From the NCBI GenBank assembly GCA_019925095.2, contig CM034388.1, positions 28,898,934-28,962,933 of the forward strand: a stretch of 64,000 nt of DNA. Direction: 5' to 3'. The translations under genes were made by a program, and so were the position numbers. The notes beneath the pieces are model-generated. The model saw nothing but the letters and a program-made list of their open reading frames with translations. It was not told the DNA's origin and made no database searches. The DNA is from Dendrolimus kikuchii (Eukaryota > Arthropoda > Insecta > Lepidoptera > Lasiocampidae). Every line of letters begins with the position of its first letter. Position 1 is the first letter of the stretch. Of this stretch, positions 42,838 through 62,439 are shown in pieces.

Positions 42838-45800
42838 CCAATTGACCCATCTCCAAACAATGCCATCGAGCGAAGTTGATCGATTGGTGTGATAGCTTTG
42901 ACTGATCGATGGATACCATTCCAGAAAACGTCGACTAACCAATCGATTGATCGCCGAACAATGACATCGATCGAAGTTGATCGATTGGTGTGATAGCTTT
43001 GACTGATCGATGGATACCATTCCAGAAAACGTCGACTAACCTATCGATTGATCGCCGAACAATGACATCGATCGAAGTTGATCGATTGGTGTGATAGCTT
43101 TGACTGATCGATGGATGCCATTCCAGAAAACGTCGACTAACCAATCGATTGATCGCCGAACAATGACATCGATCGAAGTTGATCGATTGGTGTGATAGCT
43201 TTGACTGATCGATGGATGCCATTCCAGAAAACGTCGACTAACCAATCGATTGATCGCCGAACAATGACATCGATCGAAGTTGATCGATTGGTGTGATAGC
43301 ATTGACTGATCGATGGATACCATTCCAGAAAACGTCGACTAACCAATCGATTGATCGCCAAACAATGCCATCGATCGAAGTTGATCGATTGGTGTGATAG
43401 CTTTGACTGATCGATGGATACCATTCCAGAAAACGTCGACTAACCAATCGATTGATCGCCAAACAATGCCATCGATCGAAGTTGATCGATTGGTGTGATA
43501 GCTTTGACTGATCGATGGATACCATTCCAGAAAACGTCGACTAACCAATCGATTGATCGCCAAACAATGCCATCGATCGAAGTTGATCGATTGGTGTGAT
43601 AGCTTTGACTGATCGATGGATACCATTCCAGAAAACGTCGACTAACCAATCGATTGATCGCCAAACAATGCCATCGATCGAAGTTGATCGATTGGTGTGA
43701 TAGCTTTGACTGATCGATGGATACCATTCCAGAAAACGTCGACTAACCAATCGATTGATCGCCAAACAATGCCATCGATCGAAGTTGATCGATTGGTGTG
43801 ATAGCTTTGACTGATCGATGGATACCATTCCAGAAAACGTCGACTAACCAATCGATTGATCGCCAAACAATGCTATCGATCGAATTTGATCGATTGGTGT
43901 GATAGCTTTGACTGATCGATGGATACCATTCCAGAAAACGTCGACTAACCAATCGATTGATCGCCAAACAATGCCATCGATCGAAGTTGAACGATTGGTG
44001 TGATAGCTTTGACTGATCGATGGATACCATTCCAGAAAACGTCGACTAACCAATCGATTGACCGCCGAACAATGACATCGATCGAAGTTGATCGATTGGT
44101 GTGATAGCTTTGACTGATCGATGGATACCATTCCAGAAAACGTCGACTAACCAATCGATTGATCGCCGAACAATGACATCGATCGAAGTTGATCGATTGG
44201 TGTGATAGCTTTGACTGATCGATGGATACCATTCCAGAAAACGTCGACTAACCAATCGATTGATCGCCGAACAATGACATCGATCGAAGTTGATCGATTG
44301 GTGTGATAGCTTTGACTGATCGATGGATACCATTCCAGAAAACGTCGACTAACCAATCGATTGATCGCCGAACAATGACATCGTTCGAAGTTGATCGATT
44401 GGTGTGATAGCTTTGACTGATCGATGGATACCATTCCAGAAAACGTCGACTAACCAATCGATTGATCGCCGAACAATGACATCGATCGAAGTTGATCGAT
44501 TGGTGTGATAGCTTTGACTGATCGATGGATACCATTCCAGAAAACGTCGACTAACCAATCGATTGATCGTCGAACAATGACATCGATCGAAGTTGATCGA
44601 CTGGTGTGATAGCTTTGACTGATCGATGGATACCATTCCAGAAAACGTCGACTAACCAATCGATTGATCGCCGAACAATGACATCGATCGAAGTTGATCG
44701 ATTGGTGTGATAGCTTTGACTGATCGATGGATACCATTCCAGAAAACGTCGACTAACCAATCGATTGATCGCCGAACAATGACATCGATCGAAGTTGATC
44801 GATTGGTGTGATAGCTTTGACTGATCGATGGATACCATTCCAGAAAACGTCGACTAACCAATCGATTGACCGCCGAACAATGACATCGATCGAAGTTGAT
44901 CGATTGGTGTGATAGCTTTGACTGATCGATGGATACCATTCCAGAAAACGTCGACTAACCAATCGATTGATCGCCGAACAATGACATCGATCGAAGTTGA
45001 TCGATTGGTGTGATAGCTTTGACTGATCGATGGATACCATTCCAGAAAACGTCGACTAACCAATCGATTGATCGCTGAACAATGACATCGATCGAAGTTG
45101 ATCGATTGGTGTGATAGCTTTGACTGATCGATGGATACCATTCCAGAAAACGTCGACTAACCAATCGATTGATCGCCGAACAATGACATCGATCGAAGTT
45201 GATCGATTGGTGTGATAGCTTTGACTGATCGATGGATACCATTCCAGAAAACGTCGACTAACCAATCGATTGATCGTTGAACAATGACATCGATCGAAGT
45301 TGATCGATTGGTGTGATAGCTTTGACTGATCGATGGATACCATTCCAGAAAACGTCGACTAACCAATCGATTGATCGCCAAACAATGACATCGATCGAAG
45401 TTGATCGATTGGTGTGATAAGCTTTGACTGATCGATGGATACCATTCCAGAAAACGTCGACTAACCAATCGATTGATCGCCGAACAATGACATCGATCGA
45501 AGTTGATCGATTGGTGTGATAGCTTTGACTGATCGATGGATACCATTTCAGAAAACGTCGACTAACCAATCGATTGACCGCCGAACAATGACATCGATCG
45601 AAGTTGATCGATTGGTGTGATAGCATTGACTGATCGATGGATACCATTCCAGAAAACGTCGACTAACCAATCGATTGATCGTCGAACAATGACATCGATC
45701 GAAGTTGATCGATTGGTGTGATAGCTTTGACTGATCGATGGATACCATTCCAGAAAACGTCGACTAACCAATCGATTGATCGCCGAACAATGACATCGAT

Positions 45801-48800
45801 CGAAGTTGATCGATTGGTGTGATAGCTTTGACTGATCGATGGATACCATTCCAGAAAACGTCGACTAACCAATCGATTGATCGCTGAACAATGACATCGA
45901 TCGAAGTTGATCGATTGGTGTGATAGCTTTGACTGATCGATGGATACCATTCCAGAAAACGTCGACTAACCAATCGATTGATCGCCGAACAATGACATCG
46001 ATCGAAGTTGATCGATTGGTGTGATAGCTTTGACTGATCGATGGATACCATTCCAGAAAACGTCGACTAACCAATCGATTGATCGTCGAACAATGACATC
46101 GATCGAAGTTGATCGATTGGTGTGATAGCTTTGACTGATCGATGGATACCATTCCAGAAAACGTCGACTAACCAATCGATTGATCGCCAAACAATGACAT
46201 CGATCGAAGTTGATCGATTGGTGTGATAGCTTTGACTGATCGATGGATACCATTCCAGAAAACGTCGACTAACCAATCGATTGATCGCCGAACAATGACA
46301 TCGATCGAAGTTGATCGATTGGTGTGATAGCTTTGACTGATCGATGGATACCATTTCAGAAAACGTCGACTAACCAATCGATTGACCGCGATCGAAGTTG
46401 ACAATGAGTTGATCGATTGGTGTGATAGCTTTGACTGATCGATGGATACCATTCCAGAAAACGTCGACTAACCAATCGATTGATCGTGAACAATGACATC
46501 GATCGAAGTTGATCGATTGGTGTGATAGCATTGACTGATCGATGGATACCATTCCAGAAAACGTCGACTAACCAATCGATTGATCGTCGAACAATGACAT
46601 CGATCGAAGTTGATCGATTGGTGTGATAGCTTTGACTGATCGATGGATACCATTCCAGAAAACGTCGACTAACCAATCGATTGATCGCCGAACAATGACA
46701 TCGATCGAAGTTGATCGATTGGTGTGATAGCTTTGACTGATCGATGGATACCATTCCAGAAAACGTCGACTAACCAATCGATTGATCGCCGAACAATGAC
46801 ATCGATCGAAGTTGATCGATTGGTGTGATAGCTTTGACTGATCGATGGATACCATTCCAGAAAACGTCGACTAACCAATCGATTGATCGCCGAACAATGA
46901 CATCGATCGAAGTTGATCGATTGGTGTGATAGCTTTGACTGATCGATGGATACCATTCCAGAAAACGTCGACTAACCAATCGATTGATCGCCGAACAATG
47001 ACATCGTTCGAAGTTGATCGATTGGTGTGATAGCTTTGACTGATCGATGGATACCATTCCAGAAAACGTCGACTAACCAATCGATTGATCGCCGAACAAT
47101 GACATCGATCGAAGTTGATCGATTGGTGTGATAGCTTTGACTGATCGATGGATACCATTCCAGAAAACGTCGACTAACCAATCGATTGATCGTCGAACAA
47201 TGACATCGATCGAAGTTGATCGACTGGTGTGATAGCTTTGACTGATCGATGGATACCATTCCAGAAAACGTCGACTAACCAATCGATTGATCGCCGAACA
47301 ATGACATCGATCGAAGTTGATCGATTGGTGTGATAGCTTTGACTGATCGATGGATACCATTCCAGAAAACGTCGACTAACCAATCGATTGATCGCCGAAC
47401 AATGACATCGATCGAAGTTGATCGATTGGTGTGATAGCTTTGACTGATCGATGGATACCATTCCAGAAAACGTCGACTAACCAATCGATTGACCGCCGAA
47501 CAATGACATCGATCGAAGTTGATCGATTGGTGTGATAGCTTTGACTGATCGATGGATACCATTCCAGAAAACGTCGACTAACCAATCGATTGATCGCCGA
47601 ACAATGACATCGATCGAAGTTGATCGATTGGTGTGATAGCTTTGACTGATCGATGGATACCATTCCAGAAAACGTCGACTAACCAATCGATTGATCGCTG
47701 AACAATGACATCGATCGAAGTTGATCGATTGGTGTGATAGCTTTGACTGATCGATGGATACCATTCCAGAAAACGTCGACTAACCAATCGATTGATCGCC
47801 GAACAATGACATCGATCGAAGTTGATCGATTGGTGTGATAGCTTTGACTGATCGATGGATACCATTCCAGAAAACGTCGACTAACCAATCGATTGATCGT
47901 TGAACAATGACATCGATCGAAGTTGATCGATTGGTGTGATAGCTTTGACTGATCGATGGATACCATTCCAGAAAACGTCGACTAACCAATCGATTGATCG
48001 CCAAACAATGACATCGATCGAAGTTGATCGATTGGTGTGATAGCTTTGACTGATCGATGGATGCCATTCCAGAAAACGTCGACTAACCAATCGATTGATC
48101 GCCGAACAATGACATCGATCGAAGTTGATCGATTGGTGTGATAGCTTTGACTGATCGATGGATGCCATTCCAGAAAACGTCGACTAACCAATCGATTGAC
48201 CGCCGAACAATGACATCGATCGAAGTTGATCGATTGGTGTGATAGCATTGACTGATCGATGGATACCATTCCAGAAAACGTCGACTAACCAATCGATTGA
48301 TCGCCGAACAATGACATCGATCGAAGTTGATCGATTGGTGTGATAGCTTTGACTGATCGATGGATACCATTCCAGAAAACGTCGACTAACCAATCGATTG
48401 ATCGTCGAACAATGACATCGATCGAAGTTGATCGATTGGTGTGATAGCTTTGACTGATCGATGGATACCATTCCAGAAAACGTCGACTAACCAATCGATT
48501 GATCGCTGAACAATGACATCGATCGAAGTTGATCGATTGGTGTGATAGCTTTGACTGATCGATGGATACCATTCCAGAAAACGTCGACTAACCAATCGAT
48601 TGATCGCCGAACAATGACATCGATCGAAGTTGATCGATTGGTGTGATAGCTTTGACTGATCGATGGATACCATTCCAGAAAACGTCGACTAACCAATCGA
48701 TTGATCGTCGAACAATGACATCGATCGAAGTTGATCGATTGGTGTGATAGCTTTGACTGATCGATGGATACCATTCCAGAAAACGTCGACTAACCAATCG

Positions 48801-50460
48801 ATTGATCGCCAAACAATGACATCGATCGAAGTTGATCGATTGGTGTGATAGCTTTGACTGATCGATGGATACCATTCCAGAAAACGTCGACTAACCAATC
48901 GATTGATCGCCGAACAATGACATCGATCGAAGTTGATCGATTGGTGTGATAGCTTTGACTGATCGATGGATACCATTTCAGAAAACGTCGACTAACCAAT
49001 CGATTGACCGCCGAACAATGACATCGATCGAAGTTGATCGATTGGTGTGATAGCATTGACTGATCGATGGATACCATTCCAGAAAACGTCGACTAACCAA
49101 TCGATTGATCGTCGAACAATGACATCGATCGAAGTTGATCGATTGGTGTGATAGCTTTGACTGATCGATGGATACCATTCCAGAAAACGTCGACTAACCA
49201 ATCGATTGATCGCCGAACAATGACATCGATCGAAGTTGATCGATTGGTGTGATAGCTTTGACTGATCGATGGATACCATTCCAGAAAACGTCGACTAACC
49301 AATCGATTGATCGCTGAACAATGACATCGATCGAAGTTGATCGATTGGTGTGATAGCTTTGACTGATCGATGGATACCATTCCAGAAAACGTCGACTAAC
49401 CAATCGATTGATCGCCGAACAATGACATCGATCGAAGTTGATCGATTGGTGTGATAGCTTTGACTGATCGATGGATACCATTCCAGAAAACGTCGACTAA
49501 CCAATCGATTGATCGTCGAACAATGACATCGATCGAAGTTGATCGATTGGTGTGATAGCTTTGACTGATCGATGGATACCATTCCAGAAAACGTCGACTA
49601 ACCAATCGATTGATCGCCGAACAATGACATCGATCGAAGTTGATCGATTGGTGTGATAGCTTTGACTGATCGATGGATACCATTCCAGAAAACGTCGACT
49701 AACCAATCGATTGATCGCTGAACAATGACATCGATCGAAGTTGATCGATTGGTGTGATAGCTTTGACTGATCGATGGATACCATTCCAGAAAACGTCGAC
49801 TAACCAATCGATTGATCGCCGAACAATGACATCGATCGAAGTTGATCGATTGGTGTGATAGCTTTGACTGATCGATGGATACCATTCCAAAAAACGTCGA
49901 CTAACCAATCGATTGATCGCCGAACAATGCCATCGATCGAAGTTGATCGATTGGTGTGATAGCTTTGACTGATCGATGGATACCATTCCAGAAAACGTCG
50001 ACTAACCAATCGATTGATCGCCGAACAATGACATCGATCGAAGTTGATCGATTGGTGTGATAGCTTTGACTGATCGATGGATACCATTCCAGAAAACGTC
50101 GACTAACCAATCGATTGATCGCCGAACAATGACATCGATCGAAGTTGATCGATTGGTGTGATAGCTTTGACTGATCGATGGATACCATTCCAGAAAACGT
50201 CGACTAACCAATCGATTGATCGCTGAACAATGACATCGATCGAAGTTGATCGATTGGTGTGATATCTTTGACTGATCGATGGATACCATTCCAGAAAACG
50301 TCGAGTAACCAATCGATTGATCGTCGAACAATGACATCGATCGAAGTTGATCGATTGGTGTGATAGCTTTGACTGATCGATGGATACCATTCCAGAAAAC
50401 GTCGACTAACCAATCGATTGATCGCCGAACAATGTCATCGATCGAAGTTGATTGATTAGT
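42838..50460. repeat. Satellite array, 101-bp unit, ~75 copies
   Basis: The array is continuous over 7.6 kb. Each unit has ATCGATTGGTGTGATAGC, then ATGGATACCATTCCAGAAAA, CGTCGACTAACCAATCGATT and GATCGCCGAAC. Units are mostly over 95% alike. Inside each unit ATCGATTGGT and ACCAATCGAT form a 10-bp inverted pair about 50 bp apart. Because 101 is not a multiple of 3, frames shift at every unit, so the many 95-codon minus frames are by-products. A subgroup with CCAAACAATGCCATCG dominates about 43350-44040. One unit near 46384-46420 is scrambled, and one near 45417 has a one-base insertion. Confidence 0.98.
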
Positions 50461-50883
50461 GAGGTTCGTTCCAGGGTCTTCTTCCTCGGTTTGTAATGAG
50501 GAGGTTGGGGCCTCGAGGTATACCTCTTGACCCCGGCTGCAACTCAATGGGCAACTACCCACCGGTAATTGGGTTTGGATCTGCTGGAGTCTTCTCCGCA
50601 TGGCGATAGCTTCTCAGCAGCTCTCGTTGGCCAATCTGCGGTGGCCTTCGGGGGCTTTCCGCTGGCTACTTCCGCGGCTTAGTTGGCCATTCATTGGCGT
50701 TCGATGGCCATCTCGGACTTTAAGTGGCCATCTGTGGCATCTGGTGGCCTGTCAGCAGCTTTTAGTGAGGTAGCTTTCATTGAGCGACGTATACCGTTCC
50801 ATAAAACTCCATCTAACCGATCGATTGATAGCTGATCGATGGCGGAGCGAGACAAGTTCTCATATAATCAAGCAGCTCGATCT
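50461..50883. repeat. Array border with GGCC-rich patch and one diverged monomer
   Basis: The part 50600-50765 repeats short TGGCC words (TTGGCCAAT, GTGGCCTTC, TTGGCCATT and others). Then 50769-50835 aligns with the satellite unit (GTAGCTTTCATTGAGCGACG, TATACCGTTCCATAAAAC, TCTAACCGATCGATTGATAG), with about 20% or more change. So the array once extended, or began, further right. Confidence 0.65.
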
Positions 50884-51395
50884 ATGTTGACTTCTTTTTA
50901 GCCAAGGGAAATCTGATTGAGGACCATAGGCCGCGACAAGGGTAGAACCTTGTGAGGTGTGAGGGATTCGCTAGATCAAGAGTGGCACTAGCACCGCTAG
51001 GCAGAACTAGAAATGCCATTGCCACTCCTCACTTAGGGATACCCACTAAAACCCCTGGGTGTTTCGTCCTGCGCCTTATGCCAGGGCTACGGGTACATGC
51101 ATGGTCTAGCCTCCAGACTAGTCTTGGCAGATAGTGGCCCCCCGGTCTCATCCACTGCCGGGGGACAAAGAAAGTCCCGGCACAATCCCGTCCTCCTTTG
51201 ACGGGAGCGGAGCAAAGATGTCCGCTGACGGTCCCGTTCCGCCTCCACTTTTGCAAACATGATACGCTCGCAAAAGGAGGAGACGGCATCCCACCCGGTA
51301 AAGCTCCCGACCATAGCGCGAGATACGGCCGGAAGCGGCAGGTCGAATCTGGTAACAGCGACAAGACGCCTGGAGGGTGCGAGTAGTCCAATCTA
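50884..51395 (-). pseudogene. R1-like LINE, C-terminus and 3' UTR
   Basis: On the minus strand the frame reads MVGSFTGWDAVSSFCERIMF, then AKVEAERDRQRTSL; W-D-A-V-x-x-F-C-E and K-x-x-A-E-R are the last conserved residues of R1/Jockey-type LINE proteins. The sequence after the coding part (from about 51085 down to 50897) equals the 3' UTR found at 17850-18381. It lacks a clear poly(A), so the 3' edge is approximate. Confidence 0.7.
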
Positions 51396-51436
51396 CCATC
51401 GATCGAGGATCGATGGATTAATCTGGTAGCATCATC

Positions 51437-51738
51437 TGTGCAGGATCGGAGAAAGAATACAATTTCCTGCGGCTAGGCGGCCTGTCGTAAGAGGCGACAA
51501 AACAACCCACAGCCATGTGGTAGAGTATTTGCGCGACTGGATGGCAACCACCCCTGGTCTAGAGTATGCCGCCATAACAACCTTCTGTTGTGTTCCGGCA
51601 TTAGTGACCAGGTTCCAGTATCCCTTAAGAGAGCAGCAGCGCATTTGTAGCACCTTTGGTGTTACAAATGTCCATAGGCGATGGTAACCGCTTTCCATCA
51701 AGTGGGCCGTTTGCCTGTCTGCTGAACTCCTGCAATAA
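51437..51738 (+). repeat. R290 repeat, full copy
   Basis: It runs from TGTGCAGGATCGGAGAAAGA to CTCCTGCAATAAAAAATAAA with few changes from the 13604 copy. It lies just right of the R1-like fragment and satellite border. Confidence 0.8.
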
Positions 51739-53091
51739 AAAATAAAAAAAATCTTTACAAACAGACAGACAAAATTTTATATTTTTGAAATACGCTGGTC
51801 CGAATAAACCTCTAATTTTGTTCACTTTTTTAAATTAATTGTACAAACTCGATTCCTCTACACATTTATTATATTACAGATGACATATCTACAATATATT
51901 ATAAATATAAAATATAAAGTACGTACATAATTTCTTTTGTTATTTGAATATAAATTACACATTTTATATACAATAAGTACTTGATGAATATCTTTTTTCG
52001 TTGTGAAGGGTTCCGTGGTAAAATGACAATAATATCTGACAAATCTAGATACAGTTAAGGGTTCTATGCACGTGACAAAAGACCATCGTTTTCATTATTT
52101 AGCTATAAAACCATAAAAAGCGTTTAATCTGAAATAACTCATGTCTCAAAAACTATTTTACGGATATTGTTTAAAAGAATTTTCATTGATTTCGACGAAT
52201 TTGTTTGTATTTTTGAAAATTTTCAACTTCATCTTCATCGTGATGCCGAACGCAGCTTTCGGTTTTGATAAAAAACTTATGGAATAATACGTTTTAACGG
52301 TTTTAAGCGCGGTAATTTCTTTGATTTTGTTTTTTCCGTCGTTTCGGTCACTTTTCAGTGGCCGTGATCACGGAAGACAAAGATGTCAAATGTCAACGAG
52401 TATTGTTAAAGTTTTATTTAGCCTACCGCCAACTTGTTAATTTTAATTTTTTTAGTTTTAATCTTGTTTCCTATATGTTACCGACCGTTCATTTGTCTTA
52501 ATATCGTTTAAAATTTCTTCTTTGTTTGGGATTATGGCTCCAACGCTTTTAGCGTTGATTTTGCCAATGTCACAGTAATGGCTAAGACGATGAAAAAAAA
52601 GAAAGATGCTTAAAATCATAAATACAGGATTACAGGAATGAAAGTACAAATTTTGATCAGTCGCTTTTTAGATTTTTTGAAGTGAGACTTGTATATAGAC
52701 GGGGGGTCTTAGGATTTTTCTCTCACGAAAAAGCGTTACGGCCGCGTGGAGGAGCGACATAACGGGCTAAACGTGGTGAGAGGCGGCATAATGTTAGAGT
52801 AGACTATCGATGTTTTCATTGGTTCCGCGGATCGAATTCAGTTTTTTTTGTTTGATAAAATAAAATATGTTTAAATAAAAAATGCATTCATTAAAATGTA
52901 CCTAACCTAACCAAATCATAATTTGCAATAAACCTGCAAAAAATCAAAATGTGTGCTGGGACACATAGTAGAAGTGAAATTTCAACGGACAATTGGAAAA
53001 ACGAATCGCAACAAAATTTTAACTTGGGAGTTTAAAAAAACGTAAAACGTCGTTTATTTTTTTTCTGAAAGCCTTTAGACAACACAATAGT
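51739..53091. other. No gene; one TIR-family fragment
   Basis: The part 52285-52475 is a GTTTCGGC-family fragment (ACGGTTTTAAGCGCGGTAAT, GTGATCACGGAAGACAAAGA). The rest is AT-rich with short frames without motifs. Confidence 0.45.
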
Positions 53092-53378
53092 ACATTATGG
53101 TACTAGTGTGTAACATTGGTGATTACCGCCGAAGCGCCATTGAGACTCGAGCCGTAGGCGAGGGTCTTAAGAGAGCCGAGGACGGTAATCATCAATACAC
53201 ACGTGTATCATACGACGTTTTTCAACACACTTGTGAATAAAATAACAACAAAAACTCATTTTATTTAGTAGATAAAAAAAGTTATATATGAGTGAAAGTT
53301 TTATTTGTTAAACACGTACGAGTTAAAATTATTTATTTATATAAGAAGTTGCATGAAATGAGCAAGCAATAGGAACAT
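53092..53378. repeat. Interspersed repeat P, copy 2
   Basis: It is the partner of 7117-7404; the two differ by a few substitutions and small indels. A palindrome TAACTCACTAGTGAGTTA follows at about 53478, and GAGCAAGTGTGTTGAAAAAT at about 53569 is the reverse of an inner segment. Confidence 0.6.
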
Positions 53379-53795
53379 TAATTTATTTGTTCTATAGAAC
53401 ACGATCTTTTTTTTTTGAATAAAAACTTTTTTAAGAACAAAGCAACTCAACCAATAAAATTTAAAAAAAGAATCTATAACTCACTAGTGAGTTATAATGT
53501 TTTTTACTCACAGTTTGATAATGGGTGTCATTCTGTGCCTAATTGCGGTAACCATAGAGCCACTTTATGAGCAAGTGTGTTGAAAAATATATAATACTAC
53601 AGTTTTCCTCGCAGCTACACTGCGTACTAACTACTCATCTGACGTACAGTAAAATAATACATTTCAACTGCCCTGAGAGTCGCATTAAAATTAAAACGGG
53701 TAAAACTACGTGGAAATCTTGTTATTCAAAAATGACATATCCCTTACGTTATTGCATATATTTGTATTCAAACAGAATAAAAACATGTTGCTTAT

Positions 53796-53810
53796 TATGT
53801 AAATGAGATT
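53796..53810 (+). promoter_or_regulatory. Conserved upstream block of esterase 1
   Basis: TATGTAAATGAGATT lies 185 bp before the start codon and recurs at 59008-59022 before esterase 2, with similar sequence just upstream (AAAACTAC(G/A)T...GAAATC). Conservation between the paralogs points to shared promoter sequence, but it may also be leftover duplication. The factor is unknown. Confidence 0.4.
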
Positions 53811-53959
53811 TTTTTCTCTGATAAGCGACTTAAGTGCCTTTAAACTATAATAATATAATTGGCAAAAAAATTACTAAGGACAGGTAAAAGTGGTCAGTTT
53901 TCGCTCCGGAGGCCAAGATATAGTTTGGCTGGCTGAGCCAACACAGCTAGTTAATTTAA

Positions 53960-57441
<3,482 letters not shown>

Positions 57442-59007
57442 ATGTAATTTTTATTCCAGCTTAAACAATTTACCTACATATAACGTTTAATAAGATTTTG
57501 TTCCAGATAGTGTAATGACGCCAGGTATTAAGTTTGACAGATTTTTAATTATGTCTTCTGTGGTCTAATGGTCTACTCTAGTTTGTACTCGCCTTTTTGA
57601 ATTTCACAAGTAAAGGCCCACGTCATTTTCAGTATTTTAATATACAGCTTGTATAGTATTCTCTATAATAGCAGTATTTTCGTTCGCCTGTGCATATTCG
57701 ACTGGTCTCGACTATGAGCAAGAAATTCAAATTGTTGTTTAAAGAATTTGCAACAAATCCTTTGAAGGCACCAAACTCAGTATCCATACTGCCAGCAGTA
57801 GATATTATACTGGAAATTTTCAAAAGGTTTCCAGTACAGTAACTACTGCTGGACGTTTGGCCATTGAGTTCCCGGCCTTAACTGCAACTCTTCTTTGAAA
57901 GGTACATCTTATTATAAAACATATCTCGGGCTTCCATCAGGATTTATATGTTATTTTGTGAAGAATAAGGTTATTCTTGATTATAATATCTACAAGACAG
58001 TAGAATGCAGATTTGGCTACAGAATGATTCAAATAAATCGAGCCGCAAACATAAGAGATTTATAGTAGAGTCTGCGCCACAGAAGAAGTCCCACAAAAAA
58101 TAGAGGAACCACAAGTTGTAATTCCGCTATTTGATAAAATTTTATTCATAAACTAAACTAGCCAGGAAATAATTCTACAGCTTTAATTGTGGATTACTTT
58201 GTATTTATTATTCAGTCACCTACATCGATAATTCCTCGGATCAACTACAACGATTGCAGCTCTGCATCTATGGGCCTTCTTTTGTGGCGCGGACTCTACA
58301 TATTTATGCCGTATGCAGTTAGGCATTTAGACCATGAAAGATACAAAGAGCTTTCAAAACGCTTAATTGATTCTTTACATGATCAAAGGTTCAGTGGACT
58401 AGTGACTACCTCGGACAAAGGACCCGTATGGCGATTAACGAGGCTACTTGCCAGTAGTATTCTGAGCACCATTAGCCGTTGAATATCATGACGTAAGCTC
58501 AGTATTGTACTTATATTCTTAAGGAAATTAAGGTGGGATATATAATGAATATTAAACGAGTTAGATTAAATTCTCTTAGTTTGTTTATAATTTATTTTAC
58601 TTTAATAAAAATAGATATCAGTAGGACTGTATTTTTATTTAAAACTAGTCGCGTTGTTCTTACACCAGTAGAATATCTAAATGAAACGTACACATACGAA
58701 GATTAAATTCCTGTTTTCTTCATCTAAATCCCTAAAACTTTCATTGTACTTCAATAAATCGTTCTTGGAGGTTATTGGATAAACTGAGGAACAAAAATTT
58801 TAAAATCTATGAACGTTGGTCACTTGTACAGAAACCTTCACTTCGTTGACTGCTTCGTAGTTGTCTAAATATTACTTATTTCAGCTCTAAGAGCAGCAGA
58901 TAGTTTAAACGAGGAAAACTACATCGAAATCCTTGTTATTTGTAATTAGTGTTTTCCTTCCTATACTACTCAATATCTTTAAGTCAGTTGTATTTGTATT
59001 TTATTAC
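57442..59007. other. Spacer between the esterase genes
   Basis: No recognisable gene. A 97-codon frame at 58189-58482 (INYNDCSSASMGLLLWRGLY, RHLDHERYKELSKRLIDSLH) is preceded by TATTCAG and could be an exon, but I know no family for it. A further patch at 57640-57900 has broken protein-like sequence on the plus strand. Both may be remains of a decayed gene or element. Confidence 0.3.
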
Positions 59008-59022
59008 TATGTAAATGAGATT
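59008..59022 (+). promoter_or_regulatory. Conserved upstream block of esterase 2
   Basis: TATGTAAATGAGATT, identical to 53796-53810, lies 126 bp before the start codon. It is the longest exact match that I saw between the two upstream regions. Confidence 0.4.
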
Positions 59023-59109
59023 ACCTCTTTGTGACAAGCTGACCTGTACAAGATTTAATGCTATAATTAACAATAAACTGCATGCGACGGTTAATAGTGG
59101 CGAGTTTGA

Positions 59110-62431
<3,322 letters not shown>

Positions 62432-62439
62432 CATTTGTT

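Noticed and set aside
42820..50413. Dozens of overlapping 95-codon open frames on the minus strand
   Set aside because: They are produced by the 101-bp satellite, where each frame runs through three units before a stop; they move with the repeat and have no start context or domain.
42838..50460. Regular repeats as a CRISPR array
   Set aside because: Units are contiguous without unique spacers and the genome is a eukaryote.
50002..50601. 199-codon frame that looks like a protein with a repeat domain
   Set aside because: It is the satellite read joined to the unrelated border sequence; no known domain.
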